In this document: positions 1-11,988 of the stretch, one piece after another
Layout: each line of letters opens with the position of its first letter
Position numbering within the stretch: position 1 is the first letter of the stretch
NCBI RefSeq assembly: GCF_037975245.1
Contig: NC_092570.1
Span: 3,566,001-3,630,000 of the forward strand
Origin: Apostichopus japonicus
Taxonomy: Eukaryota; Echinodermata; Holothuroidea; Aspidochirotida; Stichopodidae
Reading direction: 5' to 3'
Length of the DNA: 64,000 nucleotides
Made by a program: the position numbers and the translations under genes
The notes under the pieces: generated by a model
The model's input: only the letters and a program-made list of their open reading frames with translations
The model's database searches: none
What the model was told of the DNA's origin: nothing

Positions 1-1
1 A

Positions 2-3000
2 CAACAGATCAGAACCTCTGTCGAGCAGCCTCTCCTACAATTAATGAACAGTCTCAACACAGATGCGGGTTACCAAACATTATCATCCAGTTCTGATAGG
101 GGAGGGGGAGGAGGAGTCCAGGTATCTCACACAGAGGGGAATGGAAATACAACAGATAAAGGAAACTTGTCCTTTATGGCCATGTCATCCATTGTGTCGC
201 AGCCAATGGAGTCAGAAGTGTACAATCAGCCTCTTCCAATGAGGTATGAGATGGCATCATCAGGCTCACAACCTCTCAGCTTGAGGTATCATTCAACATC
301 ACTAAACATGCAACCTCATGATGTGAGGTATGGCTCATCATCACTACCCATGCAACCTCATGATGTGAGGCATGGTTCCACGTCACCATCCATGCAACCT
401 CATGATGTCAGGCATGGCTCCTCATCACTATCGTTGCAGCATCCTGGTGTGAGGCATGGTTCTACATCACCGTCCATGCAACCTCCTGATGTGAGGTACG
501 GCTCATCCTCACTATCAATGCAACCTCCTGGTGTGAGGTACAGCTCCACAGGTGAACCGACACTACCTCCACTGACTGGATCACACACCACCAGACACAT
601 TCCGAGCGGGATGCCATCATCAACGATTTCAGAGAGGTACCATTCGGCAGATGGCGTACCAAACAACGGTCAAGTGGTTCGGCCCAGTGGGTTCTCAGAG
701 GATGGAAAGCTACCTCAAGAGGTCACCGATGATCTAAAGACCTCGTCGGGAGCAAGAGACATGAAAACTTCAAAGCTGTATCATTTTGAAAGACCAGAGA
801 ATGATACCTCTGTGAGATCTGCTCCTCAGTACGGAGGTCTCAAAGTATCCAGAATGAAAGATTATGAAGGTCAGTGTCAGAGGTCTGTTTTACTATTTCT
901 TCTTTGCAGAGGCAGGGCTATGTGGCAGATTTGTATCTGTTACGGCATCGAAAACATGCCCTTCAGATGGGCCAGTTATGTTTTATGTGTATGAAACGAT
1001 GTATAGTATTTTCAAAGTATCATGTCAGAATAATTTCATAAACCGTTGTACTGCTTTGTACAATGTTATCACTGCAGTATTTTCAGAACAACCATACTTT
1101 TTCTGTTAATATTAGCATAAATTGAACACATGTATTTTGTCCCTTCTGTAACTGTTACTTGTCATTTAGCCTTTGAAGAAGATCCTGCTAGGATCGAAAC
1201 ATCAGGCCAACTTACTTTTACACACATGTATTTTGTGTCAGTGATTCATGTTTTAATTTAAAACAAAATGGGCTTCTTTTGAAAATAGGTCATGCCTGCT
1301 CCCTTAGAAAGTCATTGACCCCCCCCCCCCCCCTTAGAAACAGAAGTCTAGCTACACCCCTGATTAGAAATGCTAGCTTCCCCTCAAACAGTTGATACTA
1401 TCTGGAGAAAGATAACTTAAAAATGCTACTTTTAATACTGTTTCATATATCAATTAACATCTATAAACGGTACAGTTGACATGTTTTGCCTTTCCTACCC
1501 CCAGAAGGACAAGACCACTTTGCCCCTGTCCCAGAGAGTGATGACTTGAGCATTTCAGAACATCCCTTAGATAACACCAACCAATCGTATGTAGTTTCCC
1601 TTTTATCATCCGTGTTGAACTCTGATGTTATATATTGATATTCTGGGTACAGATTGTGTAACACTTATTCTTTAAGAGAATATTATTCCACACCAATAGT
1701 CGAATTCCCCATCTCAATATCTTAAGATACAGTTGGAATGTACCCTATTTTGATTGGCTAAACCTGAACCCTCTCTCACTTGAGGAAGTTGATCCCAGAA
1801 GATGGTCTGTGAAGTCATATGAGAGATTTTCTTCGTAGGCTTTCCTTACATATGATAACATTCCTGTTGATTTATCCTTGAAATGTGATATAATTGGGAA
1901 TTCTGCTTAGCTTTCGATGTTTCTCTGTGTTTAGAATTTCTTCAAAATTGATTTTTTTTTTTTTTTTTTTTTGAGAAATATTATTTTTCCTCTGTGGATT
2001 TAAATATTTTGAAAAAGATCTTACAACAACATTGATAAATGGATTCACTAATTCTTTAGAAGAGAGAAGAGGATACAGGGGAAAAAAATCTTTTGTTTTA
2101 GATTTTAATTAAAGAGGTTAAGTGACCATAATATGATGTGTTAAAGAGGTGGTAATTTCAACTATGCCCTTTAGTGACAGGGCTAGCATTTTTTTTTTTT
2201 CCTTTTCAATTTGGGGAATATTTTTCAACTCTGCCCTTAAGTGACAGGGCTAGTGTTTTTTTTTTCCTGCTGCAGTTTGGGGAATATAACTAGCAGACTT
2301 GGCCGGGAAGAAGATAGAAGACATTTGTTGCAACATTACCTAAAAGAGGTGAGAAATGGGTTACTCTAGTGGGCTGAGAGGGTCGATAGGGGGTTGGACA
2401 GTTGGAGGATAAACATGTCTCTCCATGGAAAGCCATTTTTTTTTTTCATGATGGATAATATCATGTTGTTCTCATATTTTTTGAGGACTAAGCTAGGAGT
2501 TACTTAGTGATGTGACAGTTGTCTTACTAGATATGATAGTTGAAGCATTTGGCCTATAGAAGGTGGCATTCAACTTATGGTTTTAATTGCTAGAAGATGA
2601 GTCTTCTGATGGTACCGGGTTTTCGTCATTTCTTTTGTCATTTTCCAGCTCTTGAATCAAACGTCTGTACCCGAGCAACTGGGTTCAGAGAGTCCTGAAC
2701 ACGGTGAATCAACTCACTACAAATCAAGAGGTATTTGTTTTATATTCTCTCTTCATACATTCTGTTATATTTATCCACCTAAATGTCCCTGGAGTAGTGA
2801 TTCACCAGCAGGCTTGCATTCCGGATCACAACAGCTTGAGTATTAGAATTCTCCTCCGGTATGAGTGGGAAGAATGAGTACACGGCTCTTAGCAAGAGTA
2901 CCAGTACATCTTTTGGGACTAGTTTGATATAGTGCTATTCAAAATGACCCAGTTAAGTACCAGTAGAAATCAAACAAGAAGAGAATGGGTACAGACTCGC

Positions 3001-5659
3001 CCCGAGTGTGTTCAAATGAGCTTGCAGACTTTGTTCATTGCAAGCTTGTGCTTGAGTTACCCTTGCTCTAGAGATTGCTTGAGATAGGTGCAATGATTGC
3101 TCTAGAATTGGAGGATTAACATTTGGATGAAATGTGGGAAGGAAAAGGGGAGGAGGAGTGGAGATTGAAGGAAGGGGGTGGGGGAAGGGATTCATTTATG
3201 TATGTCCCTAAAAAAACACCTTACATTGGGTCCAACAATGGTACTTCATGAAAACAAGAACATGGATTCCTTGTCACCAGCTAGTTGTCTAGGGGAAATC
3301 TTGATTCCGGAATTTTTTTTTTTTTTCTGTTCCTGGTCATATGGACCAGAAGAACTTGAGGGTACGGCTAATTAAAAAGTGGGTGTGGAATTTTCATTGT
3401 TAAAGAAACCAGAGTTGTAGATTTTAGAATGCAACTAACTTACAAATGATATGATTTCCCTTACTTAAGCCAAGAGCTTTAAGTATGTAATAATCTGATC
3501 AGTGAGACTGAAAAGTTTCATTTAAAAGACAAGAAAGAAGAAGGGAAAATATAAAGGCTCAGGACTCAGGTTAGTTTTACATTCTGGGCTGATGCCAGTG
3601 TAAAGTTAATTTAGTTTGTTCTTAAAAGGTTTCACTCACTTGAGCCAAGAGCTTCAAGTGGTTTAATGACTGTGGTCATTTCTAATTTCCTTTAGTTTGA
3701 ATGTCACTTCTCAAGTTTTCAAAATACATTTGTCGCTTATTTATCTTCCTCCAGATATTCACAAAGCTAGATTTAGTACGAGAGCTTCGAAGGTGTCTTC
3801 CACAAGGTCACAAGCATCCCATGGGACGAGTAATCAACATCCGAACAACTCTCAGAACATGAGGCACCATCACGATGTTCCACCAGTGTCTGCACCGACT
3901 AATACGCCTGTACAGAGGGATGTCGTACCAGTCAAGGATAGGTATATAGTAGTACCCTGGTGACAATCCTTCACGTCAAAAAACTGATAGCTCGTTCTTG
4001 GACAAGATCTCTTGCTCTGAAGTTCCCCACAGTGACTTTATTGCACAACAGTTTGTGAAAGTAACTTTGATAAAAAAGAAGGGAAAAAAAGAAGAATTTG
4101 TAGTTGAAGCAATCGTCCTGGTATAACCTTGACTAAGTCACTAACTAGTATCCAAAGCAAACAGATGATTCATTTGAAACATTTGAAATGTCTTCATAAA
4201 TTTAAATAAGCCGATCTCATTGATTATTTTCAAAATTTATGATTGACCAATGACCAGGCATCATCTAAACCTTTGTTTTTGAACGGAATTGAAATCATCA
4301 TTTTTTGTTGGGGGGGGGGGGGGGTCCAGAACGGGATTTGCACCAATAACCTCAGGATAACCCTGAGGTAAATGGTTTGAATCCCAATCTAACGAAACAG
4401 CAATTTGCTCTTTTCCATTGTTTATAATCCCAATTCAGTTTTTCATTGTTCATTTACTTATATACTTCATTAAGTTCTTTTTTCCATTTTTTTTTTCAAC
4501 TTTGGAATCTTGTCTGTCTCTTATCTTGTGTTGAATTCCACCCCCCCCCCCCATCCTTTTTTCTTTATGATTGTCATTTTATATACCCTAGAGTGATAGT
4601 ACCGAAGCAAACATCTGGAAAGTCTGGTCAAAGGTCAGGGGAAGAATCAAGGTCAGGTCGAAGGTCGGCTGAAGATTCTAGGTCGGGTCGTAGTTCAGGC
4701 AACTCTTCAGTCCTTCAAGGGAGAGTTGACTCCAGCAACGAACAAACATCAACAGTAAGAATAAATGTATGATTCCTCTTCTGCTGCGTCCTCTTTATTA
4801 CATGTCTCGCCAAGAAATACATCAGCTTTAGATGTACATGTGGTATATGTTGCATTAGTGACTTTAAACAGATGTTTTATAATTCTGAGAAACTTTCGTG
4901 TTTTTATCCTTAAAGACAAATATTTTCAGATAGCCTAGACGAGCTATTGCACTGTCATAATAGGTGTTCCTAGAATTGATCTTTTATTTACATATTAAAT
5001 TCTGACCAAAGAGGTAATTAATTTTCATCAGTTCATTAGGCCGATGGTACTGTTGTTTATGGGCATTCTGTTTCCAATTTACTGAGATGGGGGGGGTGAG
5101 GAGGGGGGTCGGGGGGAGGTAACTCAAAAGCTACAATAAAGTAAGAGATGAAAGAACTCTAGTTGATTTTGTGAGCTTGGTAAGGTTACCAACCTTACAA
5201 ATCAAGAAAACGGTATAAAAGCACAAGAGCTTCCCTAGATATTTATTTTGAAAAAGACAAAACAAAGTAAAACTTCCCAAGAATGTTGAAACATCTGTGT
5301 AAAGTCTCTTATGCAACATACTTCTAACACTGATCTCATGCTTATGTATTCTCTTGGCAAGATATGTTTTAATGATTGGTGTCCTTTTGAAAATACTCCA
5401 CTAATTCTCAATAATTACAATTATTATATATTAATTTTCAATTCATGGATTGCCTCTTTCAAAGATACTAAGACTGCATAAATGGTTTCTTCATTTCTCT
5501 TTCACAGTATATGTCTAATATACCTTTTCTTTTCTTTTCGTCTCCATTTTTTTGTAGTTTGGCACCAGCACGCCAAAGAAGAAAGGCCACCAACCTACAA
5601 AGCCACCAACAAGGAAATCCAAATCTAGCAAGAACAAACCTGCTGGAGTCTGGAGGTAG
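2..5659 (+). CDS. Unidentified Ser-rich, low-complexity protein, C-terminal part (7 exons, 5' partial)
   Basis: Seven exons join in one frame: 2-869 (open at the window edge), 1505-1586, 2276-2348, 2649-2730, 3755-3941, 4592-4754 and 5558-5659, ending in TAG at 5657-5659. All introns are GT-AG with matching phases (donors such as GTCAGT, GTATGT, GTGAGA, GTAAGA) and the joined length is exactly divisible by three, giving 518 visible residues. The first exon is rich in Ser, Gly, Pro and Gln and contains a tandem repeat with the core MQPHDVRYGSSS. Later exons hold a charged helix-prone stretch (LGREEDRRHLLQHYLKE), an RSGRRSAEDSRSGRSS-type Ser/Arg block and a Lys-rich tail ending GVWR. I see no signal peptide, membrane segment or catalytic motif in this part. 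I do not recognise the family; it looks like a largely disordered scaffold or nuclear protein tail. The first methionine at 44 is not a start: the frame is open upstream to the edge. Confidence 0.75.
290..545 (+). repeat. Coding tandem repeat of about 14 codons in exon
   Basis: About six imperfect copies of a 42-base unit encode the pattern (S/N)MQP(H/P)(D/G)VR(Y/H)GS(S/T)S. The copies differ mainly at H/P, D/G, Y/H and S/T positions, so the array is old enough to have diverged but has stayed in frame. Flanking sequence (PMRYEMASSGS, LSLRYHSTSLN) looks like more degenerate copies. Confidence 0.8.
1172..1215 (+). repeat. Hairpin repeat with hammerhead-like core (degenerate)
   Basis: TTTGAAGA is followed by a perfect 6-bp hairpin (GATCCT / GCT loop / AGGATC) and then GAAAC. 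This order resembles the CUGANGA - stem II - GAAA core of hammerhead ribozymes found in retroelements, but the first core C is T here, which should abolish cleavage. It lies in the first intron of the unidentified gene. The match to a mobile-element ribozyme is inference. Confidence 0.35.
1317..1362. repeat. Poly-C tract and possible terminal fragment of a DNA transposon
   Basis: A run of about 16 C is followed by AGTCTAGCTACACCCCTG. The reverse complement, starting CAGGGGTGTAGCTAG, looks like the end of a hAT-type MITE (CAGGG...GTAG). No partner end is seen, so this would be a truncated copy. Confidence 0.3.
2157..2286 (+). repeat. Tandem duplication (about 65 bp, 2 copies) of a splice acceptor
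   Basis: Two adjacent copies of CAACTNTGCCCTTNAGTGAC... run through a poly-T tract into TTTGGGGAATAT. Copy 2 (about 2224-2286) carries the functional acceptor TGCAG followed by exon TTTGGGGAATAT (exon start 2276). Copy 1 (about 2157-2221) has the same layout but TTTTCAA in place of TGCAG, so its acceptor AG is lost. Confidence 0.8.
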
Positions 5660-7185
5660 CTAGTGTGGCTGGTTTGTTGTCATATGGTCGCAAGCAGCAT
5701 TGATCACAGATGGCAGGAGATGTATTCGCATGGAACCCTCTTCGGGTTCTTGTCCAAATTACGATAAAGTGTAACATTCCCGGCCGGCCAGACCATCAAG
5801 ACAAAGGGAATAAACTTGCAAGTTGGCAAGACAAAGGCTGTGGTTTTAATTTTTAGTATCAGTTCTGAGGGGTTTGAGGGTACACGACAACCATTAGGGT
5901 CTGTTACAACACTGGGCATTACTACTTGTAAATATTAAAATATAGATATATGAAACACAGGGCTTATACATACTACACTCAGGGATCCATTAATAGTGCC
6001 TTTTGTCATAACCCTTCATTTCTTGGTCAGACAATCATCATGGATATTCTAGAAGGCCAAACAAGCAGTAGTAGAATCTTCAAGGGGTCAAATTAAAGGT
6101 CAGTGTAACAGGGGCATTAGTTGAAAAATATATAGATACAGAGAGATAAATAGCAGCCATAGTACACTCTATACTCCAAACTTACATCTTTCCTTGGCAT
6201 TATTAGCGGATAAAGAAGGTTTTGTTGAGATACTGAAACAGCTAACTGAGCTTCATTCCAGGCATCTCTGTGATAGGTGCAAAGGAGCATCGATTGTTAA
6301 ATAATCTGGACACAACGATGGCTTGCGGTTCACTCAGGACTCCTCAGGGGAGTGGCTATCTATGCCTTGATTCTTAATGAAAAAACCCTCCAAATCAGAG
6401 TAACTATTTTTGAGGACCCGTGATAAGTTGAACAGTGTTTGTGGAAATTTGAATGGAAGTGACCATTCTTTGACATGACCATATTTTGAGGGCAAGTCTT
6501 CTTAACAAAGGTTCTGATCATCATCTCACAAGTCTTCCAGGATCGTTTTTTGCTTTAAAACTAAGATATATGGATCCTCTTAAATGTATGCAACAGATGA
6601 ATGGTAATACTAATTAATAGTAAAGTTTCTTAAAAATGTTGTCTTCCGTACACTTTTATTAAATCAGTACCAAATGATTGTAAGCATCGACAAACAACAG
6701 GCCTGAAATCTGAAACAACAGGCCTGAAATCTCTGTAAAGAGATGTCTTCCAATTGGCTATTCAAGTTAAATGAACTGAATTATTTCTGTAAATGATTGT
6801 AGTTATATATATAATATTAATATTGTAAAATAAAACACAGAAATCTGCATGGAAGTAAATTGTAGATATCTTGCACCTTGTCCAGCAAATGCATTTTGTA
6901 AAATTTTTATTGCATAAACCTTTGTACGTGCCTTTTGTGGAAGCGGTTTGAAGTCCGATGCGTTTTGCTTTTCTATGGTGAAAGTATTGATGCAAAAGAA
7001 TGAAGGTCAGATGCAAAATGTCTTATTAAGACAAAATGTATTCCAGGTTTGATTATTGTAAGAGTGCTGTGTAGCAAAAGATTTGTAAATGTTGATATGA
7101 AGCAACCAACACCTTGTCTGTCAAACTCATATGCTATTTATGAAGTGCCCTTCCGAGGGGAATAAAATCTTATATGTTTATATTT
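5660..7185 (+). other. Probable 3' UTR of the unidentified gene
   Basis: There is no supported coding exon after the TAG at 5659, and the AATAAA hexamer at 7161-7166 is the best candidate cleavage signal. A short duplication (ACAGGCCTGAAATCT, twice) sits near 6700-6732. The end is inferred from the hexamer only. Confidence 0.45.
7161..7166 (+). terminator. Candidate polyadenylation signal AATAAA
   Basis: A canonical AATAAA lies 1.5 kb past the stop of the unidentified gene and is followed within 30 bases by a T-rich stretch, as expected of a GU/U-rich downstream element. An earlier AATAAA near 6829 is an alternative. Confidence 0.4.
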
Positions 7186-9702
7186 TTCATTTTTTTTCAA
7201 AGTTTTCCGTTATTTTCTCTGTATTATGCGATAGTTTGCACTATAATTTTTTTGGTAATGATTAAAATTATCCCACGTACGATTTAAAATGGATAGTTGA
7301 ACACAAACCCGCCTGTACTTAAATGAGTATTTTCAATATAATGATCATCACTAATGTACACACACATAAAGTGCACAGCAACTGTCAATTTTGAGGAAAA
7401 CCGTAAATTCTTGTCATATTTCCGACACAGATCATTCTTGTTACGTATAGATTAAAGGGAAATTCTGGTTTCCGAAGTTTATTGTTTATATTGTTTGTCT
7501 GCATTAGTTGGTTAAAACTGCATCAACCTGACAACACTTTGTATCTTGGAAATTTGGCAGAAAAAAAATTGTACGCATGCATTTGAGAACAGACGATCTA
7601 GTGAAGTCATCACAGCAGTTTAGCTGAAAATTTAACTGCTGAGGGAAAATATACTATTGTTAATAAAGAAAACATTGACAACTGAAGCAAGTTTTGCAAA
7701 TCACACAAAAACGGAATAAAAAAAGAAGATTTGAACAATATCTACCACAATGACTTCATAAATAGATAATATCTTGACCAGGGAGGATGATTTTAAAGAG
7801 AAGACGGTGTGTTCCTGGGGTTGCTGAAGCCAACTCTAACGTTGGGTGGTCTGGGTCCACCCCCCCCCCTCTCCGAAGATATTAAGACTTTGTTTTGAGA
7901 CAATACATGGTGCATTTTAACCTATCATTTAGGTCTATAATTAGATCTACAAGCAACATTGTGCTAATAACTACTACCCCTACCCACGACATGGTATCCA
8001 CATACATCCTGGAGTAAGGAAGTGTGCTTATCTGGTAGGAATAGTAAACAATCACACAACTATATCTAAAGTTAGGAACATGGTATTGAGATGGGGAATC
8101 TACAGAGTAGGATACTGTTCTTTCACATTACCTGAGATGAGATTACCCCTATAAACAATGAACATGTAGCTAATCCCATCGTTAAGCAACTCCTGATTAA
8201 TTCTCGGGATTGGCATTGCATAGGAAAGAAACATTTCAATTCTGTACCGAAATAAAAACTAAAAGAACATGTTGTAGGAAGAAGATAGAACGCGAACACT
8301 ACTTACTATCTTTAATCCCCTCCTCTCCCTCGTAAGGCTTAATCCCCCCCTCGGCATAAATTATACTTGGCTCCTTGAAATTATCTTCTAAATCCCATTT
8401 AAACACATTTAGCAACACGTTGCGTTTTGCACGAAAGCACTGTAATATATTCACACACGTTGACTATAATATTATGGTAGTACTCGGCATCCGTAGAAAC
8501 ATCGTTTTTTTAGTAGGACCAAATTCACTTTTTCATCACATTTACATCTTCTTTGTAAACTTAAATATCACACAGATCGAAATAATGAGATCATATTATG
8601 ACATTTGAGTGGTATTGCGATCTCAAATTGAATAATATCTGTGAGATATTAACGGTTGAATTTCTCGTATGTTTTCACGGTAGGCTCCTCTGTTCAAGAT
8701 AAATGCACAGCTGTAACATTAGGTTCAAACTGTGCAGATTTCTGTCAGCATTCGCAGTATATTGCGGAGACCCAAGTGTCGATATGTATATACGGTGTCT
8801 CCCAATTGACATCATTATAAACGTTTTACGAGACTGACATGGTTATTGTAATTTCGTTTGTAAAAATATCCTCCATAAATGGGTTGGCTTATCGTTTCTT
8901 CGACTGAGGCATGGGCACAGGTTTCAAAGATTGGCAGGGCGGAAGTGATGGGGGCGGGGGGGGGGGGGGTAGATGATAATTTCACCTAACTGGCTTAGGT
9001 AGGGGATGAACCTTTCCGGACTAAGGGAAAGATGCAGAGCAACAAAGGATTTTATACAGTATGGGATGTCACCCTGGGTCATTAAATTTGACTCGCGTGC
9101 ACTTGGGGAGGGGGGAGGGGTGGGTGCGAGCCACCCTACCCAGAAGAAAATACAAATTTAAATTTCAAGTGGTGTGTATACTGTGGCACATTTGGACTGA
9201 AGATAAGGTCTAAATGCAAGGTTATGGGAATAAATACTCTTGAAAAAAAGGAGCTGGGGAGGGGTGGGCTTTATGGTAGAGCAGAGGGTACGTCCTTAGA
9301 TGCAAAATCATGTGCTGTACATTGAACTGTAATATCATCATATAGGCCTACTGTAGGCTACAATGTTTGATATTGTCAGTTGTGGAGGGGTGGGGGGGGG
9401 ACAACCCCTTTGATTTTATTTGGGGGAGTATGAAGCATAATTAAATAACATTTATGGGGGTGGGGCTATAAGATGTCATGAATCATTTGGGGAGGGTCTT
9501 AGTGGAGAGGGTTTGTAATAATCTGTCTGTCCTGTGGGAGACGGAGACCCCACTCTACCTCTTGAGTTAGGCATGCCAGTGAACAAAAGAGCTGACTGCA
9601 CCCTTGCTTTAGCTTTAAAGGCTTACTTCATAGATTTTTTTCATCCCTGAATATCTTGTAGCCTAGAAAATGATAAATGAAATGTATGTATGTATTTCAG
9701 AT
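7186..9702. other. Intergenic, no gene seen
   Basis: I see no conserved coding exon on either strand. The stretch contains several poly-C/poly-G and G-rich patches (7860-7870, 8950-8970, 9105-9125, 9385-9400, 9480-9495) of the kind found near degraded MITEs in this window, but no complete inverted-repeat pair. Confidence 0.5.
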
Positions 9703-9897
9703 CCTCCTGCAAGCAGGAACTTGCGAAGAAGCCTCATTGGTTTATCAAAGCCGCAAGCTGACCGAAGTCAGTCTCTTAGATTCATATTTAACGTCCATGA
9801 ATATGAACTGTCAATTGTCAACAACTCTGTAACTGGACGACATACATTAATCTGGAAGTGACTCGAACCGGGGACCTTATCATTGAAAGGCATCGGC
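9703..9897 (-). repeat. tRNA-derived SINE, family 1, copy A
   Basis: Read on the minus strand it has a tRNA-like B-box (GGTTCGAGTCACTTCC, near 9876-9861), then a body shared with the copies at 13125-13365, 32375-32515 and 59005-59175 (TGTCGTCCAGTTACAGAGTT, later CAACTTGCGGCTTTGATAAA). The A-box end is truncated or diverged here. The 3' end carries a CTTGCGAAG / GCAAGCAGG palindromic tail. Confidence 0.8.
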
Positions 9898-11988
9898 GTT
9901 TATTTAAAGCACTTGTATTTTTCTTTGATTTTCTTGGTCCAGGACGACATAAAGAGATTAAAAATTCTGCCTGCAGTAGTCTTTTAATTTAAAGCTGGAC
10001 TGTGTCTAGTTTCTACTTTGTTTCTCAATTTTAATCGACACAATGTTCGACTTGTTTCCCCGAGGCAGCTGGTGCAAAAAGATTAAAAACAAATCACAAA
10101 CTGATTTTGAAACATCTGTTGATTGTATCAAAAGTAACAAAATCTGTTTTGAGCAAACTTGTAAAACTACAAACATAGGTTAAAGTTTTTGTTAAATAAA
10201 TATTTCTAAAAAAGAGTTGGTTACATAAAGAATATTTGATCTATTCTATGCAAAGGAATTATAATGCAATGTTGAAGCGCTATCAGGGAAAAGAAAGAAA
10301 GAACAAGAAATCATTGAAAAGGAGATTACAGTATGAAAAAGCTGGAGTACAAAGAAGAATCGAAGCTGCTGATTTCATCCTAGAAGACATTTGTCAATTA
10401 TGGATGTAGGTGTTGGGGTCAATTTCTTGGGGTGAGGGTGGGGAAGGAGGGTGGGTGAGGTGAACTTCCTGCCTCCTTCACCCATGATGATAGAGCAAGG
10501 TGTTAAAAACTATTTACAGTATCTTTGAAAAAACAAGAGCTGTAGGTGTAGGTGACATCTAAATGTTTGTTAACAGCATCATTAAGATGTTCCATTCTGG
10601 TTGACTTTCTCAGTGGAGCTAGTTTTGTTCAAGACCCTGGCATTCTGAGCTGGTTACTTTGCCTGTTACAATTAATATAAGTGCACCCTAACATCCTCTT
10701 TCGAACATTTGTCAAAACGAGGCTAATACCAAAGGTGAATTATCTTTGCTAACATTCTTGACAAGCAGATTTGTGGAGGTGTGCCCTTAGACTTAAACAA
10801 AGACTACAGTGGAGCTGGTCTCCACTGAAATGTTGTCTGTCATTGATGAGAAGAATTCTAGACAAAACTTATAAAGAATGTTGGGCAACCTGTCCATTCA
10901 AACTTCATTACAAGACTAATTGAATACACTATTTTAATTCATAAATAAAAAAATAAATAAAGAAATAACTGAGTTATAATCAGGGGACGGGTTTCATTAA
11001 TCCACTTTTGGATAAGAAAAAATTGTTCGCTACACATGTTTTCAGTTTACAATATTTCAGGGCCTTTTAATACTGTCTGTCTAACGATCAACATAAAATA
11101 CTGGAATATTGTGCATCAAATCTAGACATTTGTTAGGTGGGGTGTCAATACTGTAAGACTTTTAGCAAGTCTGTAAATGTTATCAAACTTTTCTCAACCT
11201 CTACCATCTGTTCTGCATTTCACAGGGAATTTGCAAACAGCCAAATAGTACTGATACCTCTCTCCATACAAGACTGTTGTTATTTTGTAAAACTTTTTGG
11301 AACGAAAAACTTGAGGTATAACACTTGAATGCCAGCCATCTAGAAAAGGCAAAACTTGCTTGAAAATTTTTTTTGGGGTCAGTTGAAACCCAATTACAAA
11401 CATTTTTTACTTCTGCGATGCTAGCTTGCTGTTTCCGGAACTGTTTTCTACATATTTTGATGTTGGCTTTCCTGTCGGTTCAAACCGCTGAAACTGTTCA
11501 ACCGTTGAATATGTCCGTTCACACAGAGTCAACATTCTGAATGAAGAGTCAAACTAAAGCCACATGCAGGGCTATTTTATCAATGTTACACCTTTTTGAG
11601 ATGGAAAATGATCCCTGCAAAGATTTCAGGACTACACAGTTTGCAAGATATGTTACATAATACGCTACAGATAATAAACGGAGCTCCTGATGAAAACCTT
11701 AAAGACATCCTCCTTATATACCGCAGACTTTTCCAAGACCATATAATTCGCTGTCACATCTTTTGCCCTCACTTTATATCAATCAATGGCAGTCAGTAAA
11801 GATTTTTCGATGAGAATCCCATACCAGTCAATTCCAATGTTGGACACAATGTTACACAAATGATTGACCTTTAACAAACATTGTGGAATGTTGATTCCTG
11901 AGGGTATCACATTTGAAAGCTAATCATCTAAGAGTGAGGAATACGCTGAGGTAGTTGTTCCGTTCGTTTCTCTTCTTTTTCCGATCTC
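9898..11988. other. Intergenic between two convergent genes, no gene seen
   Basis: The unidentified gene (+) and HLTF (-) converge on this stretch. No coding exon is supported. The part nearest 11988 is presumably HLTF 3' UTR (minus strand), but I found no clear AATAAA on that strand close to the stop, so its end is not placed. Confidence 0.45.
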
